DNA from: Methylobacterium sp.
Lineage (GTDB): Bacteria; Pseudomonadota; Alphaproteobacteria; Rhizobiales; Beijerinckiaceae
DNA length: 64,000 nt
Direction: 5' to 3'
Assembly (NCBI RefSeq): GCF_019745455.1
Contig: NZ_JAIETD010000027.1
Span: forward strand, 1-64,000
Both the position numbers and the translations under genes were made by a program. Below are positions 24,974 to 34,774 of the stretch, one piece after another. The first letter of the stretch is position 1. Each line of letters opens with the position of its first letter. The notes under the pieces were generated by a model, which worked only from the letters and a program-made list of their open reading frames with translations, was not told the DNA's origin and did no database searches.

Positions 24974-26566
24974 ATGCCCGCTCCCAAGGTTCTCATCTCG
25001 GATTCCCTCTCCCTGGCCGCCGTGCAGATCTTCCGGGATCGCGGCATCGACGTCGATTTCTTCCCCGATCTCGGCAAGGACAAGGACCGCTTCGCCGCGA
25101 TCATCGGCGGCTATGACGGCCTCGCCATCCGCTCTGCCACCAAGGTCACCCAGAAGGCGCTGGCGCAGACCACGCGCCTCAGGGTGATCGGCCGCGCCGG
25201 GATCGGCGTCGACAACGTCGACGTGCCTGCCGCCACGGCTCGGGGCGTGATCGTGATGAACACGCCCTTCGGCAACTCGATCACCACGGCCGAGCACGCC
25301 ATCGCCATGATGTTTGCGCTCGCCCGCCAGATTCCCCAGGCCGATGCCTCGACGCAAGCCGGCAAGTGGGAGAAGAACCGCTTCATGGGTGTCGAGCTTA
25401 CGGGCAAGACGCTCGGCATCATCGGCTGCGGCAACATCGGCGCCATCGTAGCCGACCGCGCCATCGGCCTGAAGCTCAAGGTCGTCGCCTACGACCCCTA
25501 TCTCTCGCCTGAGCGCGCCATCGAGATCGGCGTCGAGAAGGTCGAACTCGACGCGCTGCTCGCCCGCGCCGACATTATCACGCTGCACGTACCGATGACC
25601 GAGAAGACCCGCAACATCCTCTCGGCCGAGAACCTCGCAAGGACGAAGCCCGGCGTTCGCATCGTCAACTGCGCCCGCGGCGGCCTCGTCGACGAGGTCG
25701 CCCTGCGCGCCGCCCTCGAGAGCGGGCACGTCGCCGGCGCTGCCTTCGACGTCTTCATTGAGGAGCCGGCCACCGACAACCCGCTCTTCGGCCATCCCAA
25801 CGTGATCTGCACGCCCCATCTCGGCGCGGCCACCAGTGAGGCTCAGGAGAACGTCGCCCTTCAGGTCGCCGAGCAGATGTCCGACTACCTTCTTCAGGGC
25901 GCAATTAGCAACGCGATCAACTTTCCGTCGATCTCGGCGGACGAAGCGCCTCGGCTCAAGCCGTTCGTGGCGCTCGCCGACAAGCTCGGCTCGTTCCTCG
26001 GCCAACTCACCGATGCGCCGATCAAGGGCATCCGCATCACCTACGAGGGTGCGGTCGCGGCCTTGAACACCCGCGCGCTGACCGCAGCGGCGGTAACGGG
26101 AGTGCTGCGGCCCTTCCTCGCCGACATCAACATGGTCTCGGCGCCGGCCGTGGCGCGCGAGCGCGGCATCGTCGTCGACGAGATCAAGCGGGAGGGTCCG
26201 CACGGCGACTTCGAGTCCGTCGTGCGGATCACGGTCGATGCCGAGGACATGCCGCGCGACGCCGCCGGCACCGTCTTCCACGACGGCAAGCCCAGGATGG
26301 TGGAGATCCGCGGCATCGCCATCGACGCCGCCATCGCGCCCCACATGCTCTACGTGCGAAATCACGACAAACCGGGTTTCATCGGCCGCCTCGGCACGGT
26401 GCTCGGCGAAGCCGGCGTCAACGTCGCGACCTTCAATCTCGGCCGCGAGACCGAGGGCGGCAACGCAATCTGCTTCTGTGCCGTGGACGCGCCCATCTCA
26501 CCAGATATCGTCGCCGAAATCGCGGCAATTCCGCAGGTGAAGCGCGTGCGGGCGGTGAGTTTCTAG
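24974..26566 (+). CDS. serA: D-3-phosphoglycerate dehydrogenase
   Basis: 530 residues from ATG 24974 with GGAGG 6 bases upstream. First step of serine synthesis. The N-terminal catalytic lobe starts VLISDSLSLAAVQIF. The NAD domain has GIIGCGNIG; the catalytic Arg is in NCARGGLVDE and the catalytic His in TPHLGAAT. After the substrate domain come the intervening ASB domain (from about 320) and a C-terminal ACT domain (MLYVRNHDKPGFIGRLGT). The long ACT form is usually regulated by serine. Coupled in layout to serC. Confidence 0.95.
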   Translation: MPAPKVLISDSLSLAAVQIFRDRGIDVDFFPDLGKDKDRFAAIIGGYDGLAIRSATKVTQKALAQTTRLRVIGRAGIGVDNVDVPAATARGVIVMNTPFGNSITTAEHAIAMMFALARQIPQADASTQAGKWEKNRFMGVELTGKTLGIIGCGNIGAIVADRAIGLKLKVVAYDPYLSPERAIEIGVEKVELDALLARADIITLHVPMTEKTRNILSAENLARTKPGVRIVNCARGGLVDEVALRAALESGHVAGAAFDVFIEEPATDNPLFGHPNVICTPHLGAATSEAQENVALQVAEQMSDYLLQGAISNAINFPSISADEAPRLKPFVALADKLGSFLGQLTDAPIKGIRITYEGAVAALNTRALTAAAVTGVLRPFLADINMVSAPAVARERGIVVDEIKREGPHGDFESVVRITVDAEDMPRDAAGTVFHDGKPRMVEIRGIAIDAAIAPHMLYVRNHDKPGFIGRLGTVLGEAGVNVATFNLGRETEGGNAICFCAVDAPISPDIVAEIAAIPQVKRVRAVSF

Positions 26567-26624
26567 GGTATCGCCAGGAAACCCATCCTCGGCTGATCGC
26601 AGCTTCTTTCGAGAAGGTGCCGCA

Positions 26625-26960
26625 ATGATCCGCGATGCCGCCATCGGCTGCTCCTGCGACGACGAAGCCAGAGTCTGGTTCGTCGAGGAAACGGACATTC
26701 CGGGTCTCGTGACGGAGGCACCGACCCTCGACGCTCTCCGTCTCAAGCTCCTTGCACTGATACAGGACCTGCTCGATCTCGACGCCCCGGCGGAGATCGA
26801 GATCGATCTCATTGCTCACGCCCACTCACGCGTCCGCGTCGAAGCTGCATCGCGCTGGCAAGGCAGTGGGATGGAGCACAAAACGCTTAAGTATACATCT
26901 ACATTAACATTGCGCCGTTATGCTCGCACAAAAGACGATGAGTACGAGGTAACTGCGTGA
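26625..26960 (+). CDS. DUF1902/HicB-like antitoxin
   Basis: 111 residues. The core (1-70) fits the DUF1902 family: EARVWFVEETDIPGLVTEAPT, then LRLKLLALIQDLLDLD. This small HicB-like fold normally pairs with a HicA toxin. The last 35 residues (RWQGSGMEHKTLKYTSTL onward) look foreign and AT-rich, so the gene may have lost its original stop. It overlaps the toxin remnant by 4 bases (GTGA). Its partner is broken, so it may no longer act as an antitoxin. Confidence 0.6.
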   Translation: MIRDAAIGCSCDDEARVWFVEETDIPGLVTEAPTLDALRLKLLALIQDLLDLDAPAEIEIDLIAHAHSRVRVEAASRWQGSGMEHKTLKYTSTLTLRRYARTKDDEYEVTA

Positions 26961-27174
26961 CGGATTTTACGCCGCCGTTGAAAAAATTCCTTCGCCAGAA
27001 CGGATTCTCGTTCTGGGGGAATGACGAGACTGGTCGAATGGTCGTCGTCGATCACGCAATCAGATCTCGACATGCCGCAAACGGGTCCTGAAGCAGGCCG
27101 GGCTGTCGAAAGCATTCCGAGTTCGCAGACGACTTCGATGGCAGACACGTGGTGTTTTTGCCTCGCGTCGGTGA
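26957..27174 (+). pseudogene. HicA-family toxin, frameshifted and missing its active His
   Basis: A GTG at 26957 overlaps the upstream stop, with GAGG about 7 bases before it. Frame: VTDFTPPLKKFLRQNGFSFWG, then NDETGRMVVVDHAIRSRHAANG, and a stop at 27089-27091. One base lost in the GGG run (27083-27085, AACGGG) explains it; restoring it gives VLKQAGLSKAF, the ending of this HicA group. The usual RQGKGDHEIW segment with the catalytic His is shortened away. So the toxin is inactive twice over. Corrected frame would end about 27174. Confidence 0.55.
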
Positions 27175-27328
27175 GCATCTTCCGCCGCAAGATCGCGCGT
27201 TTCTATTCATCCGGACATCGCGTCCCTTAACGGGAGAAATCCTTCACCTCGATGAACGGATGCACCGGGTCTTTACGCTTCGTTAAGCATGTTTGGATTG
27301 TATGTGGACGGAGAGCGAGGACAGACCG

Positions 27329-27790
27329 ATGCCGGAAGCCGCCCGTCACCACCCAACCCAGGATGTCAGCACACGGCCTGCATCCGGCCCGCTGCGCGAC
27401 TGGCTTGCCGCCATGAAGGCTGCCACGTCCCAGCCTGGCGAAACTCCGAGCGAGCCCGAAATCGAGCGCGCCGCCAAGACGTCCGGCCAACAGGCCGGCC
27501 AAGCCTGGTCACCGCGAGTCGTGGCGCCGCCGACCGCCTCGCAGGAGGACGCTCCCGAAGCCGAGGGTGACGTCGCCGACCTGATGGCCGAGAACATGAT
27601 CCTGAAAGCGAAGCTCCGCATGGAGACGGACCGCTACAACGAACTCCAGGCCATCCTCGCTGCTGAGCTGCGCGACCTGCGTGCACATATCGACGAGGAA
27701 ATGCGGGAGCTAGACGAAGTTCGCGCCGAGCGCGATCTCTGGATGGCCCGCGCCGAGGCCCTGGCCCAGCCGCTGTTCCAGAAGCGCTGA
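27329..27790 (+). CDS. small coiled-coil protein
   Basis: 153 residues from ATG 27329 (MPEAARHHPTQDVSTRPASG) with GAGGA upstream. The first 85 residues are Pro/Ala/Ser-rich and likely disordered. The rest is a long helical heptad region (MAENMILKAKLRMETDRYNEL, then AELRDLRAHIDEEMRELDE, then WMARAEALAQ). No TM or known domain. It may scaffold other proteins. A palindromic terminator lies 27 bp downstream. Confidence 0.6.
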   Translation: MPEAARHHPTQDVSTRPASGPLRDWLAAMKAATSQPGETPSEPEIERAAKTSGQQAGQAWSPRVVAPPTASQEDAPEAEGDVADLMAENMILKAKLRMETDRYNELQAILAAELRDLRAHIDEEMRELDEVRAERDLWMARAEALAQPLFQKR

Positions 27791-27816
27791 GGCCGTCAAT
27801 CGAACCTGGAACGACG

Positions 27817-27846
27817 AAGGGCCGCCCGATCGCTCGGGCGGCCCTT
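27817..27846. terminator. GC-rich hairpin after the coiled-coil gene
   Basis: A 13-bp stem (AAGGGCCGCCCGA/TCGGGCGGCCCTT) with a TCGC loop, ending TTCC. It is strong but lacks a clear U-run, so it may be a bidirectional or Rho-assisted end. Confidence 0.6.
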
Positions 27847-28150
27847 CCATTGCCGAACCTACTCTCGAAGGCCGGCCGAACTTGATTTTGGCGCCCTGCC
27901 GATCAGACGATCGGAGCGGAGGCGACGGTCCAGGTCCGGTGAGCCGTAGAGAGCGGCTGATGACAATGAGACACTGGATCACCTCCTTTCGTTCGTTGCG
28001 ATGATCGGAAGGTAGGTGGCCAGTTCGGGTTTGAAAAGGCCGTCGCCTGCGCCCTCTCGCCGCTGGTCGATGGCCCGCCGGTAGCTCCGATGATCGAGCG
28101 CGCGTAAGAGGAACCGTCCTATCGCGGATCGACCGGATTTCCCGAGCGCC
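27847..28150. other. 304-base gap upstream of the Rieske gene
   Basis: No coding or RNA gene supported. It should contain the Rieske gene's promoter. Minus-strand frames here have no motifs. Confidence 0.35.
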
Positions 28151-29263
28151 ATGCAATCGAACTCACCACGGCAGGCCCGAGACGGCGAGCGTTCGCCAGC
28201 GCCCGAGCCTGAGGCCGCTCTCGATCCCGATGCGATGCGACAGCCCCTGGCCAACGCATGGTACTGCGTCGGCCCCTCGGAGAGCTTCAGTTCGACCAAG
28301 CTCCGCGCGGTCGACTTGGACGGCGAGCAGATAGTGATCGGGCGGGAGGCGTCCGGCGATGTGTTCGCGTTGCGCGATCGATGCCCGCATCGCGGCATGG
28401 CCCTTTCGAAGGGCCGCTTCGACGAGAATGGCCTGACCTGCCCCTTTCATGGCTGGCGTTTCGGCACCGACGGACGCTGCCGCGACGTGCCGACCCTGTC
28501 TTCCTCGGACCAGGCGGATTTCTCGAGGATTGCAGTGCAGCGCTTCCCCATTCGCGAGAGCGCAGGCTTCGCCTGGGTCAATCCCCATCTCGGGCCGCCA
28601 ACCGGGGGCGACCTTCCGGCCGTGCCCGATCTCGGGTTCAAGGCCGCTGGTCGGCTGGTACTGGAACTCGTCGTCGAGGCCTCGTTCGATCTCACCACCC
28701 TGAGCCTCGTCGATCCCGGCCACGTCGCTTTCGTCCATGATTCCTGGTGGTTCCGGCCATCCAAGACCTTGCGCGAGAAAGTGAAGACCTTTACGCCCAC
28801 GCCGCACGGCTTCACCATGACGAGCCACGGCACGGCCACGAGTTCGCCTGTCTACAAGTTGCTCGGCGGCGCACCACAGGTCGAGATCGAGTTCCGGCTG
28901 CCGGGTGTGCGACTCGAGCGGATCGAGGCGGGCACGAGACGAGTCGCGAACTACACTTTCGCCACGCCGCTCGGCCGCAACCGGACGATGCTGACGAATG
29001 CCCTCTACTGGAACATGCCGGCCCTCAACCTGCTCAAGCCGCTCGCGCGCCCGCTGATGCGCCAGTTCCTGACGCAGGACCAGCAGGTGCTCCAGCACGC
29101 GCAAGCAGGGCTCGACCGCAAGCCGACGATGGTGCTGTTCGGGCAAGGAGACCTGCCCTCGCAATGGTACTTCCGCCTCAAGCGCGAAGCCCTGGCGGCC
29201 CAAGCCGAGGGACGAACTTTCCGCAATCCGCTTGTTCAGCAGCAATTGCGCTGGCGCTCCTGA
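28151..29263 (+). CDS. Rieske non-heme iron oxygenase
   Basis: 370 residues (an ATG at 28235 could start it). The Rieske centre is present: RCPHRGMALSKG and LTCPFHGWRFG give C78-x-H80 and C97-x2-H100. The catalytic domain has SLVDPGHVAFVHD, a D-x2-H-x4-H iron site (His190, His195). The architecture is like VanA, cell-surface or pheophorbide-type oxygenases. The substrate is unknown. No reductase or ferredoxin gene is adjacent. It is followed after 73 bp by an exported metallo-hydrolase on the same strand. Confidence 0.85.
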   Translation: MQSNSPRQARDGERSPAPEPEAALDPDAMRQPLANAWYCVGPSESFSSTKLRAVDLDGEQIVIGREASGDVFALRDRCPHRGMALSKGRFDENGLTCPFHGWRFGTDGRCRDVPTLSSSDQADFSRIAVQRFPIRESAGFAWVNPHLGPPTGGDLPAVPDLGFKAAGRLVLELVVEASFDLTTLSLVDPGHVAFVHDSWWFRPSKTLREKVKTFTPTPHGFTMTSHGTATSSPVYKLLGGAPQVEIEFRLPGVRLERIEAGTRRVANYTFATPLGRNRTMLTNALYWNMPALNLLKPLARPLMRQFLTQDQQVLQHAQAGLDRKPTMVLFGQGDLPSQWYFRLKREALAAQAEGRTFRNPLVQQQLRWRS

Positions 29264-29336
29264 CCGCGTTTCGACCCCCGGCATCGACATCGCGCCTCCG
29301 CAGGCTTGACGGGACGAGCGGCGCTGCCATCTCGTA

Positions 29337-30395
29337 ATGATGAAACGGCGAAGCCTGCTCGCGGCGGTCAGCGCCGCCACCGTCATGACCCTCGGAGGCG
29401 TCGGCTATGCCGCGCACCGTCGCGCCCGTAACCCCTATTACGATGGTCCGAGGAGCGACCATTTCGATGGAATACGCTTCCATTCGCCGGATCAGGCCAC
29501 GGACAAGGATCTGGCCGAAGTCATTCGCTGGCAACTCGCCCGAGCCGGTGAGGCGTGGCCCTCGCACTTCCCGAGCCCTCATGTGGACACGCCGCCGGAG
29601 CGGGCGGGAGGCCTGCGCGTCGCCCTGATCGGGCATGCGAGCTACCTGTTCCAGGTCGCCGGCCGCAACATTCTGGTCGATCCGGTCTATGCCAAGCGCG
29701 CGAGTCCCCTTCGGTTCGCAGGACCCAAGCGGGTCAATCCGCCGGGCATCGCTTTCGACAAGCTACCGCCCATCGACGTGGTTCTCATCACTCACAATCA
29801 TTACGACCACCTCGACGGACCCACCATGGCCCGGCTCTGGCAAGCCCATCAGCCGCTCATCGTCGCCCCGCTCGGGAACGACACCATCCTGCGCAGCTAC
29901 GACGACACCATGCACGTGCTCGCCAAGGATTGGGGCGAGTCCGTCGACCTCGGTGGCGGCGTCACCGCACACCTCACTCCGGCCAACCATTGGTCGGCAC
30001 GAGGCTTGAACGACCGGCGAATGGCGCTGTGGTGCTCCTACGTGCTGACAGGGCCAACCGGAACTCACTACCATTCCGGCGATACCGGTCTCGGCGACGG
30101 TGCAATCTTTCGCGATGCCCGTTCGCGGTTCGGCCCGGCCCGGCTCGCCACGCTTCCGATCGGGGCCTACGAGCCGCGCTGGTTCATGAAGGGGCAGCAC
30201 ATGAACCCGGCCGACGCCGTGGAGGCGGCGCTGCTGCTCGAGGCGAAGCAGGCGCTCGGCCACCACTGGGGTACCTTCCGCTTGACCGACGAGGGTGTCG
30301 AACGGCCGGTGGAGGCCCTGGCCGCGGCCTGCGCAGAGCGGGGAGGGGATTTATCGTTCCGTGCCCTCCACCCGGGCGAGGTTTGGTCCGCTTGA
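29337..30395 (+). CDS. exported MBL-fold hydrolase (NAPE-PLD/RomA-like)
   Basis: 352 residues. The N-terminus MMKRRSLLAAVSAATVMTL is a signal sequence with a twin-Arg-like start (KRRSLL). The core has LIGHASYLFQVAGRNILVDP, the metal motif THNHYDHLD (H153, H155, D157, H158) and HYHSGDTGLG, then MKGQHMNPAD. This matches the NAPE-PLD/RomA branch of the metallo-beta-lactamase superfamily (lipid phosphodiesterase-like). Probably dinuclear zinc. In the periplasm or membrane-attached; substrate unknown. Confidence 0.85.
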   Translation: MMKRRSLLAAVSAATVMTLGGVGYAAHRRARNPYYDGPRSDHFDGIRFHSPDQATDKDLAEVIRWQLARAGEAWPSHFPSPHVDTPPERAGGLRVALIGHASYLFQVAGRNILVDPVYAKRASPLRFAGPKRVNPPGIAFDKLPPIDVVLITHNHYDHLDGPTMARLWQAHQPLIVAPLGNDTILRSYDDTMHVLAKDWGESVDLGGGVTAHLTPANHWSARGLNDRRMALWCSYVLTGPTGTHYHSGDTGLGDGAIFRDARSRFGPARLATLPIGAYEPRWFMKGQHMNPADAVEAALLLEAKQALGHHWGTFRLTDEGVERPVEALAAACAERGGDLSFRALHPGEVWSA

Positions 30396-30484
30396 ATCAT
30401 ACGAAAGCGTTTATCGTAAATGGAAAATTAGCCGCTTCGCCGCATGCTTGAGCCAACCGCCTGAACCGCCAGACGAAAAAGCAG

Positions 30485-32185
30485 ATGGCTATGTTTCGCA
30501 CTCTCACGGCAAAGCTCATCCTGCTGGCCGCTTCGGCAATGACGGTGATGGCAGCGATCATTCTGCTGGCAACGAGCTACGAAGTGCTCGGGCAACTTGA
30601 GGTTCGGCAACGCCAGGAGGGTGAACGACACCTGAGAACGCTCGCCCTGGTATTCGATTCCAAGGTCTCCGGCAGCCGGCTGAAGCTCGAAGGCGGCAGC
30701 GTGACGAAAGTCGAAGCCCCGGCCCTCGGCACTCTCGACGACCTCGCCATCGTCGACATGGCCGTCGCCTATGCGGGCGGCACGGCGACCGTCTTCACCT
30801 ACGATGCCGGCCGGGACGCCTTCATCCGCCGGATCACGACCGTCAAGAAGGAGAACGGCGAACGCGCGGTCGGCACCGCTCTGTCGGCCGACCACCCTGC
30901 GCAATCGGTACTGCGTTCCGGTGCGACCTATCGCGGCCGCGCCACTCTCTTCGGGCGAGACTTCTTCACCGTCTACCAGCCGACCCTCGATAGTGGCGGC
31001 AAGGTCAATGGCGTGCTCTTCATCGGCCTGCCGCTCGAAGCCTACGATGCTCTCTATCGTTCGACGATGACGACGATGGGCGTCGCCGCCCTCGTCGTTG
31101 CCCTGGCGGCCTGCCTGCTCTTCGGCTTCGTCGCCCTGAAGCTGCTGAGCCCGCTTGGGGCCATCGCCCGGCGCACGACCGAACTTGCCGAAGGCGACAT
31201 CGACAGTCCCATTGCTTTTGTGGAGAGGCGCGACGAGGTCGGCTCGATCGCACGCGCCCTCGACGGGCTTCTCGTCACCAGCCGGCAGGCCCAACTCCTG
31301 GAGAATGACCAGCGCAGCGCATCGGCGGATGAGACCGAGCGCCGTACCCGCCTCGACGCCGAGATCGCGCGCTTCCGCTCTGCTGCGTCCGACGCGGTGC
31401 GCTCCTTCGGCGACCGAATGACCATCATGCGGAGCCGGGCCACGGAGATGGCGGCCCTTTCCGCCAACGCCACGCGTGCGGCCCAGGGCGCCTCTGCCGG
31501 CTCCCGCGAGACATCGGCCCATGTCCAGACGGTGGCAAGCGCAGCCGAGCAGCTCTCGGCCTCCATCGGCGAGATCGGCGCACGGATCGCCGAAGCCAAG
31601 CGCGAGGTCGAGGGCGCTTTCGGAGAAGCGGCGGCAACCAACAGGCAGATCGGCGAGCTTGCCACCACTACCCAGCGCATCGGCGACGTGGTCGGCCTGA
31701 TCCGCGCGATTGCCGAGCAGACCAACCTCCTGGCCCTCAACGCGACGATCGAGGCCGCTCGCGCCGGTGAGGCGGGCCGCGGCTTCGCCGTGGTCGCCTC
31801 GGAGGTCAAGCAGCTCGCGAGCCAGACAGCCAAGGCCACCGACGAGATCGCCAACCAGATCGCTTCCGTCCAGATGTCCACCGGCACCGCCGTCGAGGCA
31901 ATCGGCCGTGTGACCGGCCGGATGGCGACGATCAGCACGACCACAGCGGATCTGGCCGATGCGGTCACCGCCCAGGGCGCGGCCACCGGAGAGATCTCGC
32001 GCAATGCCGGCGAAACAGCGGGAACTTCGGTCGCCATCGCCCGAGACCTCGACACGGTCACGGACGTCTCGCAGCGTACGGCCGCCATGGCGGCCAGCGT
32101 TCAGGAGACCGCGACCTCCGTCGAGACTGTGGCGGCAGGACTCGAAGCCGAAATCGAACGCTTCCTTCGTGCCGTGGCGGCGTAA
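30485..32185 (+). CDS. methyl-accepting chemotaxis protein with Cache-type sensor
   Basis: 566 residues. TM1 about 9-30, periplasmic Cache-type domain about 45-185 (including [20 protein letters not shown]), TM2 about 197-218, HAMP about 218-272 ([20 protein letters not shown]). The MA signalling region has the hairpin tip [20 protein letters not shown], then [15 protein letters not shown]. No CheB/CheR tether pentapeptide at the C-terminus (RAVAA). Ligand unknown. Divergent neighbour is none; an EAL gene follows on the same strand after 152 bp. Confidence 0.95.
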   Translation: MAMFRTLTAKLILLAASAMTVMAAIILLATSYEVLGQLEVRQRQEGERHLRTLALVFDSKVSGSRLKLEGGSVTKVEAPALGTLDDLAIVDMAVAYAGGTATVFTYDAGRDAFIRRITTVKKENGERAVGTALSADHPAQSVLRSGATYRGRATLFGRDFFTVYQPTLDSGGKVNGVLFIGLPLEAYDALYRSTMTTMGVAALVVALAACLLFGFVALKLLSPLGAIARRTTELAEGDIDSPIAFVERRDEVGSIARALDGLLVTSRQAQLLENDQRSASADETERRTRLDAEIARFRSAASDAVRSFGDRMTIMRSRATEMAALSANATRAAQGASAGSRETSAHVQTVASAAEQLSASIGEIGARIAEAKREVEGAFGEAAATNRQIGELATTTQRIGDVVGLIRAIAEQTNLLALNATIEAARAGEAGRGFAVVASEVKQLASQTAKATDEIANQIASVQMSTGTAVEAIGRVTGRMATISTTTADLADAVTAQGAATGEISRNAGETAGTSVAIARDLDTVTDVSQRTAAMAASVQETATSVETVAAGLEAEIERFLRAVAA

Positions 32186-32226
32186 CAGGAACTCACGGCG
32201 AAGAGACGCAACGCGATCATCCATCC

Positions 32227-32236
32227 GGCTTAAGCC
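32227..32236. promoter_or_regulatory. GGCTTAAGCC palindrome upstream of the EAL gene (4 of 4)
   Basis: Perfect 10-base palindrome about 100 bases before the start at 32338, with TTTAAGG at 32248 and GTTAAC at 32273 also in the same gap. Confidence 0.4.
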
Positions 32237-32337
32237 GTAACTTTGCTTTAAGGCAGGCCACCTATCCTCCGAGTTAACCTGCAAGCGAGATCCCACCTTG
32301 CCGCTAACGGCAGCATCGCTCGCTCGACGTCGCCCGC

Positions 32338-33453
32338 ATGGGTTGTTCGAAGACATCAGGAGCGTCGATGCCCCGGCGGAGACCCTCAGCGGACATAGTT
32401 GCGGAGATCTGCGGACCCGGCCGCTCGATCCGGCCGGCGTTCCAGCCGATCATCGATGCCCGTAGCGGACGGGTCGCCGGCTTCGAGGCTTTGGCGAGAC
32501 TCGTCGACGAGACCGGCTACGGCGCGACGGCCGATTTCCTCGCCGGCCTTCCCGACAGCGCACGCCTTCGGTTGTTCGAGACGATGCTCGATCAATCCCT
32601 CGCCGTGATGGCGGACCTGGGCGGACCGGAAGAGACGTTCTACGTCTCGATCAATGCCGAGCGTTTCCTGTTCCTCGACGACGCCTTCTTGGCCATCGTG
32701 ACGCGTGGGCTGGGCAAGCACGGCTACCCGGCCTCCCGTCTCGTCCTTGAGGTCCTCGAGAATGGCCTCATCGAGAACGAGGCCGGCATGATCGAAAGCC
32801 TGGCTCGGATAAGGGGCCTCGGCATCCGCGTCGCCCTCGACGACATCGGCACTGCCCATGCCTCGCTCATCAATATCAAGACCCTGCCAGTCGACATTCT
32901 CAAGCTCGACCAGGGTTTCGCGCGCGGGCTCGCCAAGTCGCCGCACGACCTTCAGTTCGCATTGAGCCTGATCTCACTGGCGCGGGGCCTCGGCAAAACC
33001 CTCGTGGTCGAAGGGGTCGAGACCGCCGAGATCCTCGACGCCCTGATGATCCTCGGCGTCGAGTTCGCGCAGGGTTACGGCATCGCCAGGCCGATGCCTG
33101 CGAGCGACGTAAGGTCATGGCTCGACACCTACGAGGTTCCGGTGGCGACCCGTTCGCCTCAGTCGCTTCTCGGCACCTATGCCAGTCATCTCACCGTGGT
33201 CGAGACCTGCCGCATCCTGATGCACCAGCCGCTTCCCGTGGCCTGGAAGGAAGAAGCAGCGAATGCGGATGCCTGCGAGATCGGCCGCTACTTCAGTCGT
33301 TGCGGGCTGCACGATACGGCCTTCGGCAAGGCGCATCGCCAGTTTCATCGGGTCATGACCTGCTACGCGACGGATTACCCACTCTGGAAGACGGGAGCGG
33401 AGGCCTTCGCCCATACGCTGGCCACAGCGATCGCCGAAGGGCAAGAGGGCTGA
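32338..33453 (+). CDS. EAL c-di-GMP phosphodiesterase with CZB-like zinc domain
   Basis: 371 residues (ATG 32368 may be the true start). EAL domain about 30-265: GFEALARL (Glu50), SINAERF, LEVLEN, ALDDIGTAH (Asp168/169; the usual F is I), LKLDQGF (Lys189), VEGVET (Glu225/228), AQGYG. Key catalytic residues are kept. The last 90 residues carry SHLTVVETCR (His284), DACEIGRYF (Cys313) and KAHRQFH (His333, His337), the pattern of a CZB zinc-binding domain as in DgcZ. Suggests c-di-GMP breakdown tuned by zinc or oxidants. The TTAAGCC motif at 32230 precedes it. Confidence 0.85.
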   Translation: MGCSKTSGASMPRRRPSADIVAEICGPGRSIRPAFQPIIDARSGRVAGFEALARLVDETGYGATADFLAGLPDSARLRLFETMLDQSLAVMADLGGPEETFYVSINAERFLFLDDAFLAIVTRGLGKHGYPASRLVLEVLENGLIENEAGMIESLARIRGLGIRVALDDIGTAHASLINIKTLPVDILKLDQGFARGLAKSPHDLQFALSLISLARGLGKTLVVEGVETAEILDALMILGVEFAQGYGIARPMPASDVRSWLDTYEVPVATRSPQSLLGTYASHLTVVETCRILMHQPLPVAWKEEAANADACEIGRYFSRCGLHDTAFGKAHRQFHRVMTCYATDYPLWKTGAEAFAHTLATAIAEGQEG

Positions 33454-33460
33454 AGGGCGG

Positions 33461-34774
33461 TCAGAGGATGAAGCGGCTGAGATCGGTATTGGCAGCGAGA
33501 CTGGCGACGCGGTCGCGCACATAGGCCGCGTCGATCGGCACTGTCTCCCCCGAGCGGTCGGTGGCCGAGAACGAGATTTCGTCGATAACCCGTTCGAGCA
33601 CGGTCTGCAGCCGGCGCGCACCGATATTCTCGACGGCGTTGTTCACGTCGACCGCGACCCTTGCCAGCGCGTCGATGGCGTCCTCGGAGAAGTCGAGCGT
33701 CACGCCCTCCGTCGCCATCAGCGCAACCGTCTGCTTGATCAGGCTCGCTTCGGTGGTCGTGAGGATCTGCTTGAAATCCTCGACGGTGAGGGGCTGAAGC
33801 TCGACCCTGATCGGCAGCCGACCCTGCAGTTCGGGCAGGAGATCGGAGGGCTTCGAAACGTGGAAGGCGCCGGACGCGATGAACAGGATGTGGTCGGTCT
33901 TCACCGGCCCGTGCTTCGTCGCCACCGTCGTTCCCTCGATCAGCGGCAGGAGATCCCGCTGTACGCCTTCGCGGGAGACATCGGCCGACGAGCGGCCTTC
34001 ACCGGCACAGATCTTATCGATCTCGTCGAGGAAGACGATGCCGTTCTCCTCGACATCGCGGACGGCGTCCTGGGTCAAGGATTCGGCATCCACGAGCTTG
34101 TCGGATTCTTCAGCCAGCAACGGTGCATAGGCGTCGCGAACCGTCATCCGGCGCGGCTTGCCTTTGCCCCCGCCGAGGGCCTTGCCGAGCATGTCGCCGA
34201 GGTTGACGGCGCCCATGGAGGCGCCGGGCATTCCCGGAATTTCGAACATCGGCAGCCCGGAAGGCGACCCTCCCGACAGCTCGATCTCGACCTCCTTGTC
34301 GTCGAGTTCGCTTGCCCGCAGCTTCCGGCGAAAGGCGTCGCGGGTCGCCTGGCTCGCCGTCGGGCCGACGAGGGCATCGAGGATGCGGGACTCCGCCGCC
34401 GCCTCCGCCTTGGCCTGGACGCCGCGCCGCCGTTCCTCGCGCTTGAGGCCGATGCCGACCTCGACGAGGTCGCGCACGATCTGCTCGACGTCGCGGCCGA
34501 CATAGCCGACCTCGGTGAACTTCGTCGCCTCGATCTTAAGGAAAGGAGCGCCGGCGAGCCTCGCGAGGCGACGAGCGATCTCGGTTTTCCCGCATCCGGT
34601 CGGCCCGATCATCAGGATGTTTTTCGGGGCGACCTCTTCGCGCAACGGGCCGGTGAGCTGCTGGCGGCGCCAGCGGTTGCGCAGGGCGATAGCGACGGCG
34701 CGCTTGGCATCGTTCTGGCCGACGATGAAGCGATCGAGCTCGGAGACGATCTCACGGGGAGAGAAGGTGGTCAT
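33461..34774 (-). CDS. hslU: ATP-dependent protease ATPase subunit HslU
   Basis: 437 residues. AAA+ unfoldase partner of HslV. Starts [20 protein letters not shown]; Walker A GPTGCGKT (57-64); Walker [12 protein letters not shown]-domain between; sensor-2 region [16 protein letters not shown]; ends NTDLSRFIL, the C-terminal tail that docks in HslV. The start overlaps the stop of the membrane-protein gene at 34771 (ATGA). Its protease partner hslV is 3 kb upstream, with two genes in between, which is unusual. Only 7 bp separate its stop from the EAL gene (convergent). Confidence 0.95.
   Translation of the reverse strand: MTTFSPREIVSELDRFIVGQNDAKRAVAIALRNRWRRQQLTGPLREEVAPKNILMIGPTGCGKTEIARRLARLAGAPFLKIEATKFTEVGYVGRDVEQIVRDLVEVGIGLKREERRRGVQAKAEAAAESRILDALVGPTASQATRDAFRRKLRASELDDKEVEIELSGGSPSGLPMFEIPGMPGASMGAVNLGDMLGKALGGGKGKPRRMTVRDAYAPLLAEESDKLVDAESLTQDAVRDVEENGIVFLDEIDKICAGEGRSSADVSREGVQRDLLPLIEGTTVATKHGPVKTDHILFIASGAFHVSKPSDLLPELQGRLPIRVELQPLTVEDFKQILTTTEASLIKQTVALMATEGVTLDFSEDAIDALARVAVDVNNAVENIGARRLQTVLERVIDEISFSATDRSGETVPIDAAYVRDRVASLAANTDLSRFIL

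Noticed and set aside
27021..27230. 69-residue frame over the HicA remnant
   Set aside because: It is out of frame with the toxin homology on both sides of the missing base and has no family sequence.
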